From an uncultured Oscillospiraceae bacterium (GTDB taxonomy: Bacteria; Bacillota; Clostridia; Oscillospirales; Acutalibacteraceae), in NCBI GenBank assembly GCA_900549825.1, contig URQB01000002.1, positions 186,001 through 250,000 of the forward strand: DNA of 64,000 nucleotides. The letters run 5' to 3'. Positions 24,966 to 33,131 of the stretch are shown here, piece by piece; within the stretch, counting starts at the first letter, position 1, and the number at the start of each line of letters is the position of its first letter. Both the position numbers and the translations under genes were made by a program. The notes under the pieces were generated by a model. That model did not search any database and was not told the DNA's origin. It saw nothing but the letters and a program-made list of their open reading frames with translations.

Positions 24966-26924
24966 ATGGGGCTGAAGAACGCCAAACGGGAGAAGCCGGC
25001 GCAAACAGCGCAGGAGGGAGCCATCAAGGAAACAGACATCATGGAAACGGCCCAGGCCGGAGAAGATAAAGAAGCAAAGCAGCCCATTGGAGAGCAGAAG
25101 CAGGCTCCCCGCGCGGCCGGCGCGGCGCTGGGAGCGGTATACCGGCAGGTGTCGTTGATCGGAATGCAGACGCAGCGGTATGTCAAGCGGTTTTACCGCC
25201 ATATCGAGCGGTATCTGAGGCTGCCGTTCCAGATGGCGCGGTTCGGGCTGCGGTTCGTGTTTGTGACGGTGGACCGGTATGCGTTGCGCGCGTATCACGA
25301 GGCGGCGGACGAGGCAAGGTACCTGCGGGAGGAAATGCGCAGCGTGCGTTCCAACCTTGGGCGCTGTGTGAAGGAGAGCCCGGTGTCAGTGTTCCCGGTG
25401 CTGGGGCATTACATGTCAAAGGCGGTCAAGCGGCATCAGAAGCTGTTCGGAACGCTGCTGAACACGGCGCTGCCGATCGGTGCGTGCGTGCTGCTGGCGA
25501 CGACGGTGGCGCACTGGGGGAGCGTGACGTTTGCGCTGGAGGTCCATTACAACGATCAAAAGATCGGGTATGTGGCGAGCGAGTCGGTGTATCTGGAGGC
25601 GGAGAAGCTGGCGCGGAGCCGGATCATGACTGGCGAGCAGCAGGCGGCGAGTACGGAAGAAACAACGGCTGGGGGAGGAAGCGGCCGTGTGGTAAACCTG
25701 AGCACGAGGAGCGTGGCGGAGGAGGACAACGAAGCGTCGGACGAGCTGATATCGAAGCCGACGTACAAGCTGAGCCTGGTATCGATCGATCAGCTGACGG
25801 ATGCGAAGGGGATGTCGGATAAACTGATCGAGCATTCGAGCAGCAAGATCACGAATGCATGCGGGGTGTATGTGGACGGGCAGTTTGTCTGCGCGGTGAA
25901 GAACGAGACGGATGCGGTGAGCGTATTCGATCAGATACTGAATGAAAAGAAGACGGATGAGGCGAACACGATGGCGGACTTTGTGGAAGAGGTCAGCTAT
26001 GTGCAGGGCCTGTATCCGGACAATGAGGAAACGGTGTGGGACGCGGAGCGGCTGGAAGAAAAGCTGAGGAGCAAGAAGGCGGAGGCGGTGTACTACACGG
26101 TAAAGATGGGAGACACGGTGTCCGGGATCGCGCAGGCGAACGACCTGACGACGAAGGAACTGATGGAGATGAACAGAGGATTGACGGAGACGATCCACGT
26201 AGGGGACCAGCTGCTGGTATCGAACGAGGTGAATTACCTGCGTGTGAAGCTGATGAAGACGGTACAGCGGAGGGAAGAGATCCCATATGAGACAGAAGAG
26301 ACGAAGACGTCGAGCATGTACGTGGGGCGTACGAAGACGGTGCAGGAAGGAGTCAACGGAGAGAGGCAGATCACAGAGCTGGTGACGTATATCGACAATG
26401 TGGCGGTGAGCACGCAGCAGGTGAGCTCGAAGGTAGTGAAGGACCCTGTGACGAAGAAGGTCAATGTGGGGACGAAGTCGAAGAGCAGCTACAGCGGCTA
26501 CAGCTCCTCCACCTCGCCCATCTATTATGGAACCGGATCCGTGTCGACGAAGATGATGTGGCCAGCGCCTACGGCGCATCAGGTGTCACAATATTATGGC
26601 CATAACGGCCACAGGGGAATGGATATCACGACCAACGGCGCGTCCGGGCGCCCGATCGTAGCCGCGGCCAGCGGTACGGTAACCTATGCCGGCTGGGATT
26701 CCACAGGGCATGGATACCGCGTTGTCATCAACCATGGCAACGGCCTGCAAACCGGCTATTCCCACTGCAAATCCGGTTCGATCCGGGTGCGCGTGGGTCA
26801 ACAGGTTTCTCAGGGGCAGCAAATTGCGCGTATCGGTTCGACGGGCAATTCCTCCGGGCCGCATCTGCACTTCGAGGTGATCCGCAACGGGACGCGCGTT
26901 AACCCGCTTCCGTATATCACATAA
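24966..26924 (+). CDS. Membrane-anchored LysM-G5-M23 peptidoglycan endopeptidase
   Basis: 652 residues. A long basic, helical, probably cytoplasmic N-terminus is followed by one membrane segment (about residues 161-178, ALPIGACVLLATTVAHWG). Outside come a wall-proximal region, a LysM repeat (YYTVKMGDTVSGIAQANDLT, about 377-420), a G5 domain and a C-terminal M23 peptidase. The M23 zinc residues lie in HRGMDI and HLHFEV near the end. It should cut peptide crosslinks in the wall. Codon choice changes between the G5 part (almost only ACG, GCG, GTG) and the M23 part (mixed codons) near 26490, suggesting a mosaic origin. Confidence 0.92.
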   Translation: MGLKNAKREKPAQTAQEGAIKETDIMETAQAGEDKEAKQPIGEQKQAPRAAGAALGAVYRQVSLIGMQTQRYVKRFYRHIERYLRLPFQMARFGLRFVFVTVDRYALRAYHEAADEARYLREEMRSVRSNLGRCVKESPVSVFPVLGHYMSKAVKRHQKLFGTLLNTALPIGACVLLATTVAHWGSVTFALEVHYNDQKIGYVASESVYLEAEKLARSRIMTGEQQAASTEETTAGGGSGRVVNLSTRSVAEEDNEASDELISKPTYKLSLVSIDQLTDAKGMSDKLIEHSSSKITNACGVYVDGQFVCAVKNETDAVSVFDQILNEKKTDEANTMADFVEEVSYVQGLYPDNEETVWDAERLEEKLRSKKAEAVYYTVKMGDTVSGIAQANDLTTKELMEMNRGLTETIHVGDQLLVSNEVNYLRVKLMKTVQRREEIPYETEETKTSSMYVGRTKTVQEGVNGERQITELVTYIDNVAVSTQQVSSKVVKDPVTKKVNVGTKSKSSYSGYSSSTSPIYYGTGSVSTKMMWPAPTAHQVSQYYGHNGHRGMDITTNGASGRPIVAAASGTVTYAGWDSTGHGYRVVINHGNGLQTGYSHCKSGSIRVRVGQQVSQGQQIARIGSTGNSSGPHLHFEVIRNGTRVNPLPYIT

Positions 26925-27000
26925 TCTGCTGATTGAAATCAGTGGGGCGGCGGACGGCCTGTCTGCCGCTTTGATCTGTAAATTGGAAGGAGAAAGATGA

Positions 27001-27461
27001 ATGGCGATCCGAACGCTTCGATATAACGACGATGAAATCCTGAGAAAGCACTGCCGTCCAGTAGTCGAGGTCACGGACCGAATCCGTGAGCTGCTCGACG
27101 ATATGGCCGAGACGATGTACGCGGAAAACGGGGCAGGGCTTGCCGCCTGCCAGGTCGGTATTCTCAAACGGCTTGTGACCATCGATATGGGGGAGGGGCT
27201 GCTGAAGCTTGTCAACCCCGAAATTGTGGAGGCACAGGGCGAACAGGAATGTGTGGAGGCCTGCCTGAGCTTCCCGGCCGTGTGGGGAAAACCGTGCGGC
27301 CGCAGCGTGTGACGGTTCGCGCGCTCGACGAAAACGGAAAAATCGTCACCTATACTGGACAAGGTGATCTTGCCAAGTGTTTCTGCCATGAGCTTGATCA
27401 CCTCGATGGGATCGTTTTGCCAGATCGTGCAACTGCATGGTTATCAGGTGGAAAAGGTTGA
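27001..27461 (+). pseudogene. def: Peptide deformylase, frameshifted
   Basis: The first frame (27001-27312) encodes a deformylase N-terminus with the first motif as GAGLAACQVG (usually GVGLAAPQVG) and the second as ECVEACLSFPAVWG (usually EGCLS), then hits TGA. The next frame continues the protein as RPQRVTVRALDENGKIVTY and holds the third motif CHELDHLDG, ending at 27461. A one-base loss around the GGGGAAAACC run near 27285 explains the break. Motif changes in both halves suggest weakened selection, so a second functional def copy probably exists elsewhere. The ATG has a good ribosome binding site (GGAAGGAG). Confidence 0.8.
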
Positions 27462-27799
27462 TTTTACGTGGAATGCTACCTCTGGCTGTCAAACAATATC
27501 TGATGGTTGGTGGACGAATTCCACTCCCTGTGCCATACTGAAGGGCGGAAATCGGCAGAAGGGGAAGGATAGAGTATAGGATTTCAGGAAAAATTTTACG
27601 GCCTGTGCCGGAAGCTCTGATCCAACCCTCCGGTCGCTTCGCTCATTTGAAAATTGAAATTTCGTATACACCCGAATATTGTTATGAAAACATCATTGCC
27701 TACGATCTTTTCACATCGGAGTTATATTTCCTATATTTAATATAATATATCCGCTCTCTGCGTTATAATATCATCCATTGAACAGCGCAGAAAGGTTGA
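27462..27799. other. Intergenic region between def remnant and methyltransferase
   Basis: About 340 bases with no supported gene. The last 80 bases are AT-rich and contain TATAAT at 27741-27746 and 27764-27769, likely -10 elements for the methyltransferase gene; no good -35 was seen. Confidence 0.45.
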
Positions 27800-28966
27800 T
27801 TGAAACCAATGGATGGTCTAAATGAAGCAATTGCCGTTTCCTTCCACGAGGGCGTATATAAATGCATTCTAAGCAATCCCGTGGCTAAAACAGAAGGGTA
27901 CCGCAAAATCGTACTGAATCGCCTCCCGGGTGGGTTCCAGCTTGAAAAATACACGGAGAAGCAGGTCTTCCACGAAAAGCTTACCGAAGAGGAGGCGGCA
28001 TCCTTCCTCTGCGACGCATTGCTGGATCGCTTTCGCCAATATAACGGCTGGGATGAATCGCGCGAATACCAGATCCGCATCAGCGCAAAAGGAAAAATCC
28101 TCTGCTCACGCAAAGCGGTTTCAAATCAGGCCCCGAAAGCGGCACAATCACACAATCGTAAAAAACGCTATCTTCTCGAAGAGGGCACGATGATCGAGCC
28201 GCTCATCGATCTGGGTGTGTTCACAAAAGAGGGGAAAGTCGTCCATGCGATGTATGATAAATACAAGCAAATCAACCGCTTTCTTGAGATGGTGGATGAC
28301 GAAGCGGATAAGCTTCCCCGGGAGGGTCCGCTGCGCGTGATCGATTTTGGCTGCGGGAAATCCTATCTCACCTTCATCCTGTATTATTACCTGACGGCGG
28401 TCAAAAAGCGTGAGGTGCGCATGGTCGGCCTTGACCTGAAGGCGGATGTGATCGAGAGATGCAATCAGACGGCACACAAATACGGCTACGACGGCCTGCA
28501 TTTTGAATTGGGCGATATCAACGGCTACCGGCTTGAGGGCGGGGTCGATCTGGTGATCACGCTCCACGCCTGCGATACGGCCACGGATTATGCCCTGTTC
28601 AATGCGGTGAGCTGGGGGGCGCGCGTGATCCTATTCGTACCCTGCTGCCAGCATGAGCTCAACGGGCAGATGCAGAGCGATCGGTTATCCATCCTTACTC
28701 GATATGGAGTCGTAAAGGAGCGCACCGCCGCTCTGATGACGGATGCGATCCGCGGCAATCTCCTGGAATGCTGCGGCTATAAAACGCAGCTGCTGGAATT
28801 TATCGATCTTGCCCATACGCCGAAAAATATTCTGATCCGCGCTGTGAAACGCGCGCCATCGCAGAAGGCCCCGGTGAGCGTGCTCGAAGAGACGGAATCC
28901 CTCATGGAGGAATTTTCCCTGCATCCCACCCTCTACCGATTGCTCAAAGAGGCGGGGAGGATTTGA
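27800..28966 (+). CDS. Class I SAM-dependent methyltransferase (Methyltransf_32 type)
   Basis: 388 residues. The SAM-binding motif I reads VIDFGCGKSYLTFILYYYL, followed by VGLDLKADVIERCNQTA and DLVITLHACDTATDYAL, then the PCCQHE motif, the pattern of the Methyltransf_32 family (proteins distantly like glutathione-dependent and RNA methyltransferases). The substrate is unknown. The start is TTG at 27800 or ATG at 27809; AAAGG at 27791 lies 4 bases from the first and 13 from the second, so neither is ideal. It is a single gene with its own terminator. Confidence 0.85.
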   Translation: MKPMDGLNEAIAVSFHEGVYKCILSNPVAKTEGYRKIVLNRLPGGFQLEKYTEKQVFHEKLTEEEAASFLCDALLDRFRQYNGWDESREYQIRISAKGKILCSRKAVSNQAPKAAQSHNRKKRYLLEEGTMIEPLIDLGVFTKEGKVVHAMYDKYKQINRFLEMVDDEADKLPREGPLRVIDFGCGKSYLTFILYYYLTAVKKREVRMVGLDLKADVIERCNQTAHKYGYDGLHFELGDINGYRLEGGVDLVITLHACDTATDYALFNAVSWGARVILFVPCCQHELNGQMQSDRLSILTRYGVVKERTAALMTDAIRGNLLECCGYKTQLLEFIDLAHTPKNILIRAVKRAPSQKAPVSVLEETESLMEEFSLHPTLYRLLKEAGRI

Positions 28967-28986
28967 TTGCATCGAAAATGAAAAAA

Positions 28987-29021
28987 GCTTTTCTGCACAG
29001 GGATTGACAGAAAAGCCCTTT
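28987..29021 (+). terminator. Terminator of the methyltransferase gene
   Basis: GCTTTTCTG (28987-28995) pairs with CAGAAAAGC (29008-29016), followed by CCTTTT, with an A-run before it. Confidence 0.75.
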
Positions 29022-29095
29022 TGCACTATACTGAAAATAGACGGAGGCATTACCGCATAGACGGTTCGCCCCCTAAAGTTTACAAGCTAAAAGTT

Positions 29096-29126
29096 GTAGC
29101 CGCAAACTGGGGAGTTGGGCGGCTAC
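29096..29126 (-). terminator. Stem containing the toxin-like stop codon
   Basis: GTAGCCGC/GCGGCTAC (29096-29103/29119-29126). On the minus strand the toxin stop codon TAG (29123-29125) is part of the first arm, and AACTTTTAG follows the stem. Confidence 0.65.
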
Positions 29127-29221
29127 TTCTTTTTTATGCCGATTGCTGTCAGGATTAACCCGGCAACGCCGATGATTACAAGCGAGAAAGTAAAAAGATT
29201 CTCATATGTAACATATTGCAT
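29123..29221 (-). CDS. Small hydrophobic holin-like type I toxin candidate
   Basis: 32 residues from ATG 29221. It starts MQYVTYENLFTFSL, continues as one membrane segment of Val, Ile, Gly, Ala and Leu, and ends in a lysine tail (IKKK). This matches the holin-like toxin peptides scattered through Clostridia genomes (VTYxxLFxxxLVIIGxxGL pattern). AGGGGGTGAT lies at good distance before this ATG; an ATG three codons upstream overlaps that site. The site can pair with CCCCCTTTT directly upstream, so translation is probably blocked until the hairpin opens. Own promoter, terminator and flanking repeats. Toxicity is inferred, not shown. Confidence 0.7.
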   Translation of the reverse strand: MQYVTYENLFTFSLVIIGVAGLILTAIGIKKK

Positions 29222-29231
29222 ATTCAGCATC

Positions 29232-29250
29232 ACCCCCTTTTGAAAAGGGG
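29232..29250 (-). promoter_or_regulatory. Hairpin hiding the toxin-like ribosome binding site
   Basis: CCCCCTTTT and AAAAGGGGG form a perfect 9-base inverted repeat (29232-29240/29242-29250 on the plus strand). In the minus-strand mRNA its second arm is the GGGGG of the ribosome binding site. A second small hairpin (GGTGC/GCACC) lies just upstream. Confidence 0.6.
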
Positions 29251-29312
29251 GAACGGTGCATAACGCACCGCAAGAACGAACCGCCTACCGTTTGGGTAAT
29301 ACCTCCTGCACC

Positions 29313-29342
29313 ATTGTAGCATACTGGTAATTATTTGTACAA
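29313..29342 (-). promoter_or_regulatory. Promoter of the second toxin-like module
   Basis: Minus strand TTGTAC (29337-29342), 18-base spacer, TACAAT (29313-29318). The spacer holds AAATAATTACCA, similar to AAATAAATACCA at the same position in the first module. Confidence 0.55.
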
Positions 29343-29356
29343 TAAACAGTTATTGA

Positions 29357-29398
29357 AAACAGAAACGCTGCTTGCATGATTGCAGGCAGCGCTTTTCT
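29357..29398 (-). terminator. Terminator of mutS2
   Basis: CGCTGCTTGCA/TGCAGGCAGCG (29366-29376/29381-29391) with a 4-base loop and one wobble pair; on the minus strand TTTCTGTTTTC follows. Confidence 0.8.
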
Positions 29399-29402
29399 AT
29401 GA

Positions 29403-31802
29403 TTATTTCAGCATAACTATCGTCACGCCGTCTTCGCCCTCGCCGTAAACGCCCAGCCGGTAGCTTTTCACACTCGGGTGCGCGCGCAGATGCTTCTGCA
29501 CGGCGCCCCGTAGCGCGCCCGTTCCCTTGCCGTGGATGATTGTGCATTCATTAAGCCCGGTCATCACACAGTCGTCAAGGAACTGATCGAGGTCGAGCAG
29601 GGCTTCCTCTACCGTTTTGCCGCGCAGGTCGCAGCTTGTTTTAACACTCGTCTGCGCGATGCTATCCGATCGGTGGATCGTCCGACTTTTGGGGATCGTG
29701 CGTTTTTTCTCCTTCGAGCTGAGCAGGCGCAGGTTTTTGAGCCGGACGCGCGTTTTCAGCGGGCCTGCCAATACCTCCACATTGCCGTTTTGATCCGGCA
29801 GGGTGAGGACGGTCGCCTGCTTATCGAGATCCGCGATCAGCACCGCGTCGCCAACTTGCAGCGGACGGGGGAGAACGTAGTCCGCATCGTCTACCACCGG
29901 GGCGACGACGGGGTTTGTCACCTCCGCCATTGCGTTCGCATGCTGTTTCATCTGCGATTTGGCGCGGCGGGCAAGGTCGGCGAGGTTTTGATTTTTTTCC
30001 TTCTCCCTTTTGAGCTTTTCCAGCTCCATCAGGAAGGCCTGTGATTCCCGCCGCGCCTGCTCCACGATACGCATGGCCTGTGCACGCGCCTGCTCAATTT
30101 CTCTGTCGCGCAATTGATCAATGCTTTTGAGCTGCTCCTCTGCTTTTTGCCGGATCACCTCCGCCTCAGCGCGTTGTGCACGCGCCTCCTCGCGCTCCTG
30201 CTCAAGTGCCTGATGGCTTTCTTCTAGGCTTTCCACCACGTCCTCAAACCGGGTGTTTTCTGCGGAAACGAGCTCTCTGGCACGGTCTACGACGGCGCTT
30301 TCCATGCCCAGCCGCTCTGAGATCGCAAAGGCGTTCGACCGCCCGGGCACGCCGATGAGCAGCCGGTAGGTCGGCCGCAGGGTGGCTACGTCGAATTCGC
30401 AGCAGCCGTTTTCTACACGCGGCGTTTGCAGGGCATAGGCCTTCAATTCTGCATAATGGGTGGTAGCGGCGATCTTTGCGCCCTGTAAATGGAGCTGCTC
30501 GAGGATCGCCATGGCGAGCGCCGCGCCCTCAACAGGGTCCGTGCCCGCGCCCAGCTCGTCGATGAGCACCAGGGAGTGTCCGTCCGCCTGACGCAGGATA
30601 TCAATGATATTTGTCATGTGAGCGGAGAAGGTGGAGAGGGATTGCTCGATGCTCTGCTCGTCCCCGATATCCGCGAGTACATGCGTGAAAATGGAGACGC
30701 GGCTCTCGTCGGCAACCGGAATCATCAGGCCGCACATCGCCATCAGCGTCAGCAGGCCGATTGTTTTGATCGATACGGTCTTGCCGCCCGTGTTGGGGCC
30801 GGTGATGACCAGCGTGTCGAAGTCCCCGCCGAGGCGGATATCTGTGGGGACGACCTTGTCTTTTGCAATCAGAGGATGCCGCGCGCGCCGTAGCTCGATA
30901 ATCCCTTCGTCGTTGAGGAGCGGGGGCGCGGCCTTCATCTCGTAGGCGAGCTGCGCCTTGGCAAAGATCAGGTTGAGCTCCACCGCGCATTCGTAGCTCG
31001 CCTTGACCGTATCCGCAAAGGAGCCCGCTTCGGTGGAAAGCTCCATCAGGATCCGGTCGATTTCATCGCGCTCCTTGCTCTGGAGCACCTTGATCTCGTT
31101 GTTGGCCTCCACCACGCCCATCGGCTCGATGAAGACGGTTGCGCCGCTGGAGGAAGTATCGTGGACAAGACCCGCGACCTCGCCGCGGTTTTCGTTTTTG
31201 ACAGGGACGACGAAGCGCCCGTTGCGCTGCGTGACAATCGGCTCCTGCAAAAATTTCTGGTAATGCGGGGAGCGGATCATCTGATCGAGCCGGTCGCGTA
31301 CACGCGAGCTGGCGGCGCGGATTTTGCGCCGGATATCCTGCAGGGCAGGGGAAGCGCTGTCGGCCATTTCATCCTCAGAGAGGATCGCATTGGTAATACG
31401 CTCCTCCAGGAATTTATTCGGCATAAGCGCCTGAAAGAAATGGTCGAGGCAGGTTTCCACCCCCGCGCTGCGGGAGCGCCATTCCGAGAGGGAACGGATC
31501 ACGCGCAGCACCTCGGCGACATCAAGCAGTTCACGCATGGTCAGCATCCCGCCCGCGGCCGCGCGCTGCAAGGCGTTGTTGACATTGTGCAGCCCGCCGA
31601 AGGACGGTCCGCCAAACCGGGCGAGGAGCATGTGCGCATCCTCCGTCTGCTTGAGCAGGGCGCGTGCCAGATGCAGATCCGTCTGCGGCGTAAGCGCCAG
31701 GGCGAGCTCCTTCGCGTCCGCACAGGTGGCGTGTGAAGCGAGCATTTCTAAAATTTTATCCAGCTCCAGGGAGCGGTAATGACGGTTTTCTGTTGTTTTC
31801 AT
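29403..31802 (-). CDS. mutS2: Endonuclease MutS2
   Basis: 799 residues. MutS2 acts on branched DNA and, in Bacillus, on collided ribosomes. The ATPase core carries Walker A GPNTGGKT (near residue 334) and LVLIDELGAGTDPVEGAALA. A coiled-coil rich in Glu, Arg and Gln follows (about 500-620). The C-terminal Smr nuclease domain begins at CDLRGKTVEEALLDLD and holds IIHGKGTGALR. The ATG at 31802 follows AGGAGATTTCATA; an earlier in-frame ATG lies upstream of that site. It is the last gene of the minus-strand group after recO. Confidence 0.95.
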   Translation of the reverse strand: MKTTENRHYRSLELDKILEMLASHATCADAKELALALTPQTDLHLARALLKQTEDAHMLLARFGGPSFGGLHNVNNALQRAAAGGMLTMRELLDVAEVLRVIRSLSEWRSRSAGVETCLDHFFQALMPNKFLEERITNAILSEDEMADSASPALQDIRRKIRAASSRVRDRLDQMIRSPHYQKFLQEPIVTQRNGRFVVPVKNENRGEVAGLVHDTSSSGATVFIEPMGVVEANNEIKVLQSKERDEIDRILMELSTEAGSFADTVKASYECAVELNLIFAKAQLAYEMKAAPPLLNDEGIIELRRARHPLIAKDKVVPTDIRLGGDFDTLVITGPNTGGKTVSIKTIGLLTLMAMCGLMIPVADESRVSIFTHVLADIGDEQSIEQSLSTFSAHMTNIIDILRQADGHSLVLIDELGAGTDPVEGAALAMAILEQLHLQGAKIAATTHYAELKAYALQTPRVENGCCEFDVATLRPTYRLLIGVPGRSNAFAISERLGMESAVVDRARELVSAENTRFEDVVESLEESHQALEQEREEARAQRAEAEVIRQKAEEQLKSIDQLRDREIEQARAQAMRIVEQARRESQAFLMELEKLKREKEKNQNLADLARRAKSQMKQHANAMAEVTNPVVAPVVDDADYVLPRPLQVGDAVLIADLDKQATVLTLPDQNGNVEVLAGPLKTRVRLKNLRLLSSKEKKRTIPKSRTIHRSDSIAQTSVKTSCDLRGKTVEEALLDLDQFLDDCVMTGLNECTIIHGKGTGALRGAVQKHLRAHPSVKSYRLGVYGEGEDGVTIVMLK

Positions 31803-31876
31803 TATGAAATCTCCTGTTACATATGTAAAGTTGATATCCTTCACAGAATGAAGAAAGAAAAAGATATTTCGCCAGA

Positions 31877-32617
31877 TCAGGAGGACACCTGATGATAGAA
31901 ATGCAGCGTTTGAAACCCGCGCTGTGTCTGCGCGAGGAGATAACGCTCAGAAACGTTGGCCAGTGTCCGAAGGCTGTCATCCGGCAGTGTAAAGCGGAAT
32001 ATCTTGTCGAAATCGGAAAACACAATGTGCCGCATTGCGGTGACAACGCCGATGGGCAGCGTGTCGTGCGGTGTTTTGGGGCGGCAGTTTTCACAATACA
32101 GACGGCCATGCACCGTGTCGAAATACATCGGATCGGATTCGAATGCGCCACAGGTTTCACAGGCGACCAGACTCGGCATATAACCTGCAATCGAGAGCAA
32201 TCGCAGCTCAAAGATGGCCTTCAGCTGTAAAAGCGGGCGCTTGCCGGCTGCGAGCAGATGCAGCGTATTCAGAATCAGCCGCAAATACGGCGCCGCATCA
32301 TCCAGCTCCGGCGCTAATTCCGCCATGAGCTGGGCAAAATACAGTGCAAGAGAGAGGTTTTCCATATTTCCGCGCAGAGAGAAGAAAACCTCGATCGGCT
32401 CTGCTTCATCGATTATGTAGCTGTCCCGTCCCTGAAAAATCGAGAAACGGGAATAGCTCAAAAGCTGAGTGGCGGTTAAAGCGTTGCTCCTGATCCGTCG
32501 CGCCCCGCGGGCAAACGCATGCACGATGCCATAGTCGCGCGTGAGCAGCGTGACCCTGCGGTCCGCTTCACCGATATTCTGTTCCCGGATGACCAGGCCG
32601 TCCGTGTTCAGGCGCAT
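31877..32617 (-). CDS. recO: DNA repair protein RecO
   Basis: 246 residues. RecO loads RecA with RecR at gaps. An OB fold opens the protein (DGLVIREQNIGEADRRVTLL). Residues CETC and CENC form the zinc site of Gram-positive RecO. The start is ATG 32617 with AGGAGG 9 bases before it. It overlaps the end of yqzL by 50 bases. It follows the typical Firmicutes era-yqzL-recO order. Confidence 0.92.
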   Translation of the reverse strand: MRLNTDGLVIREQNIGEADRRVTLLTRDYGIVHAFARGARRIRSNALTATQLLSYSRFSIFQGRDSYIIDEAEPIEVFFSLRGNMENLSLALYFAQLMAELAPELDDAAPYLRLILNTLHLLAAGKRPLLQLKAIFELRLLSIAGYMPSLVACETCGAFESDPMYFDTVHGRLYCENCRPKTPHDTLPIGVVTAMRHIVFSDFDKIFRFTLPDDSLRTLANVSERYLLAQTQRGFQTLHFYHQVSS

Positions 32618-32735
32618 GGGTTGATGCCTCCTGCGTGGGCTGCGTACGATTTTCCGCCTGCATCCGGAAACGCAGGTAGTCTTCCACCCTGCCGGTTGCG
32701 GCAAATTGTGCCCACGCTTGTTGTTTGTTGTCCAT
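32568..32735 (-). CDS. yqzL: YqzL-like small protein overlapping recO
   Basis: 55 residues. The first 25 residues (WAQFAATGRVEDYLRFR) follow the YqzL pattern W-x-x-F-x-x-TG-x-x-x-x-YL, a small protein regularly encoded just before recO in Firmicutes. AGAGGA lies 7 bases before the ATG at 32735. The hydrophilic tail (about residues 30-55) is read over the start of recO in another frame, so it is longer than the usual family member and may have arisen by loss of the original stop. Confidence 0.65.
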   Translation of the reverse strand: MDNKQQAWAQFAATGRVEDYLRFRMQAENRTQPTQEASTHAPEHGRPGHPGTEYR

Positions 32736-32873
32736 CAATAATCCTCTCCCTGCTCGTACAGAATCGAACGCATGTGCGTTCTTGTAAGTAGTTCGCCTCG
32801 ATCAGACGGCATTACTTACTGTCTCACACAACAGGGGGAATATCAGAGGTAATTTTTGATTTCTCTATTTCTG

Positions 32874-33098
32874 TCAGAAAACGATAGATTCGTAAATTGC
32901 AGATGCATCCTTTGGGAGCCTCTGCACATGGAGCAGAAAGCGGGTTTCCCGCACGACGTAGACAATGTCATAATCCTGAAAGATACCTCGCGGCGCACTT
33001 GGGTTCGTCCGGGAGCGGTTCATATAGACGGCACGGATGCGCCCGTCCTCCCGGGCCGCATTCACAATCAGGTCAAACATGTCCTGCTCGCTTCGCAT
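32874..33098 (-). pseudogene. Aminoglycoside 6-adenylyltransferase (ANT(6)/AadE-like) N-terminal fragment
   Basis: 74 residues, whereas ANT(6) enzymes have about 290. MRSEQDMFDLIVNAARED, RIRAVYMNRSRTNPSAP and IFQDYDIVYVVRET match the enzyme N-terminus closely. The usual GSR before TNP reads RSR, while the DYDI acidic pair remains. A stop follows soon after, so the C-terminal domain is missing and no activity is expected. GAAGGG precedes the ATG. It sits in the same orientation between era and yqzL, as an insertion into a conserved operon. Confidence 0.8.
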
Positions 33099-33131
33099 GA
33101 AAACAAATCCCTTCACTGAATGGAGCTGAAA

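Larger units (their letters stand above)
29062..29283 (-). repeat. Inverted repeat flanking the second toxin-like module
   Basis: CGGTTCG (29062-29068) is the exact reverse complement of CGAACCG (29277-29283). As in the first module, the pair would join the two ends of the transcript. Confidence 0.45.
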
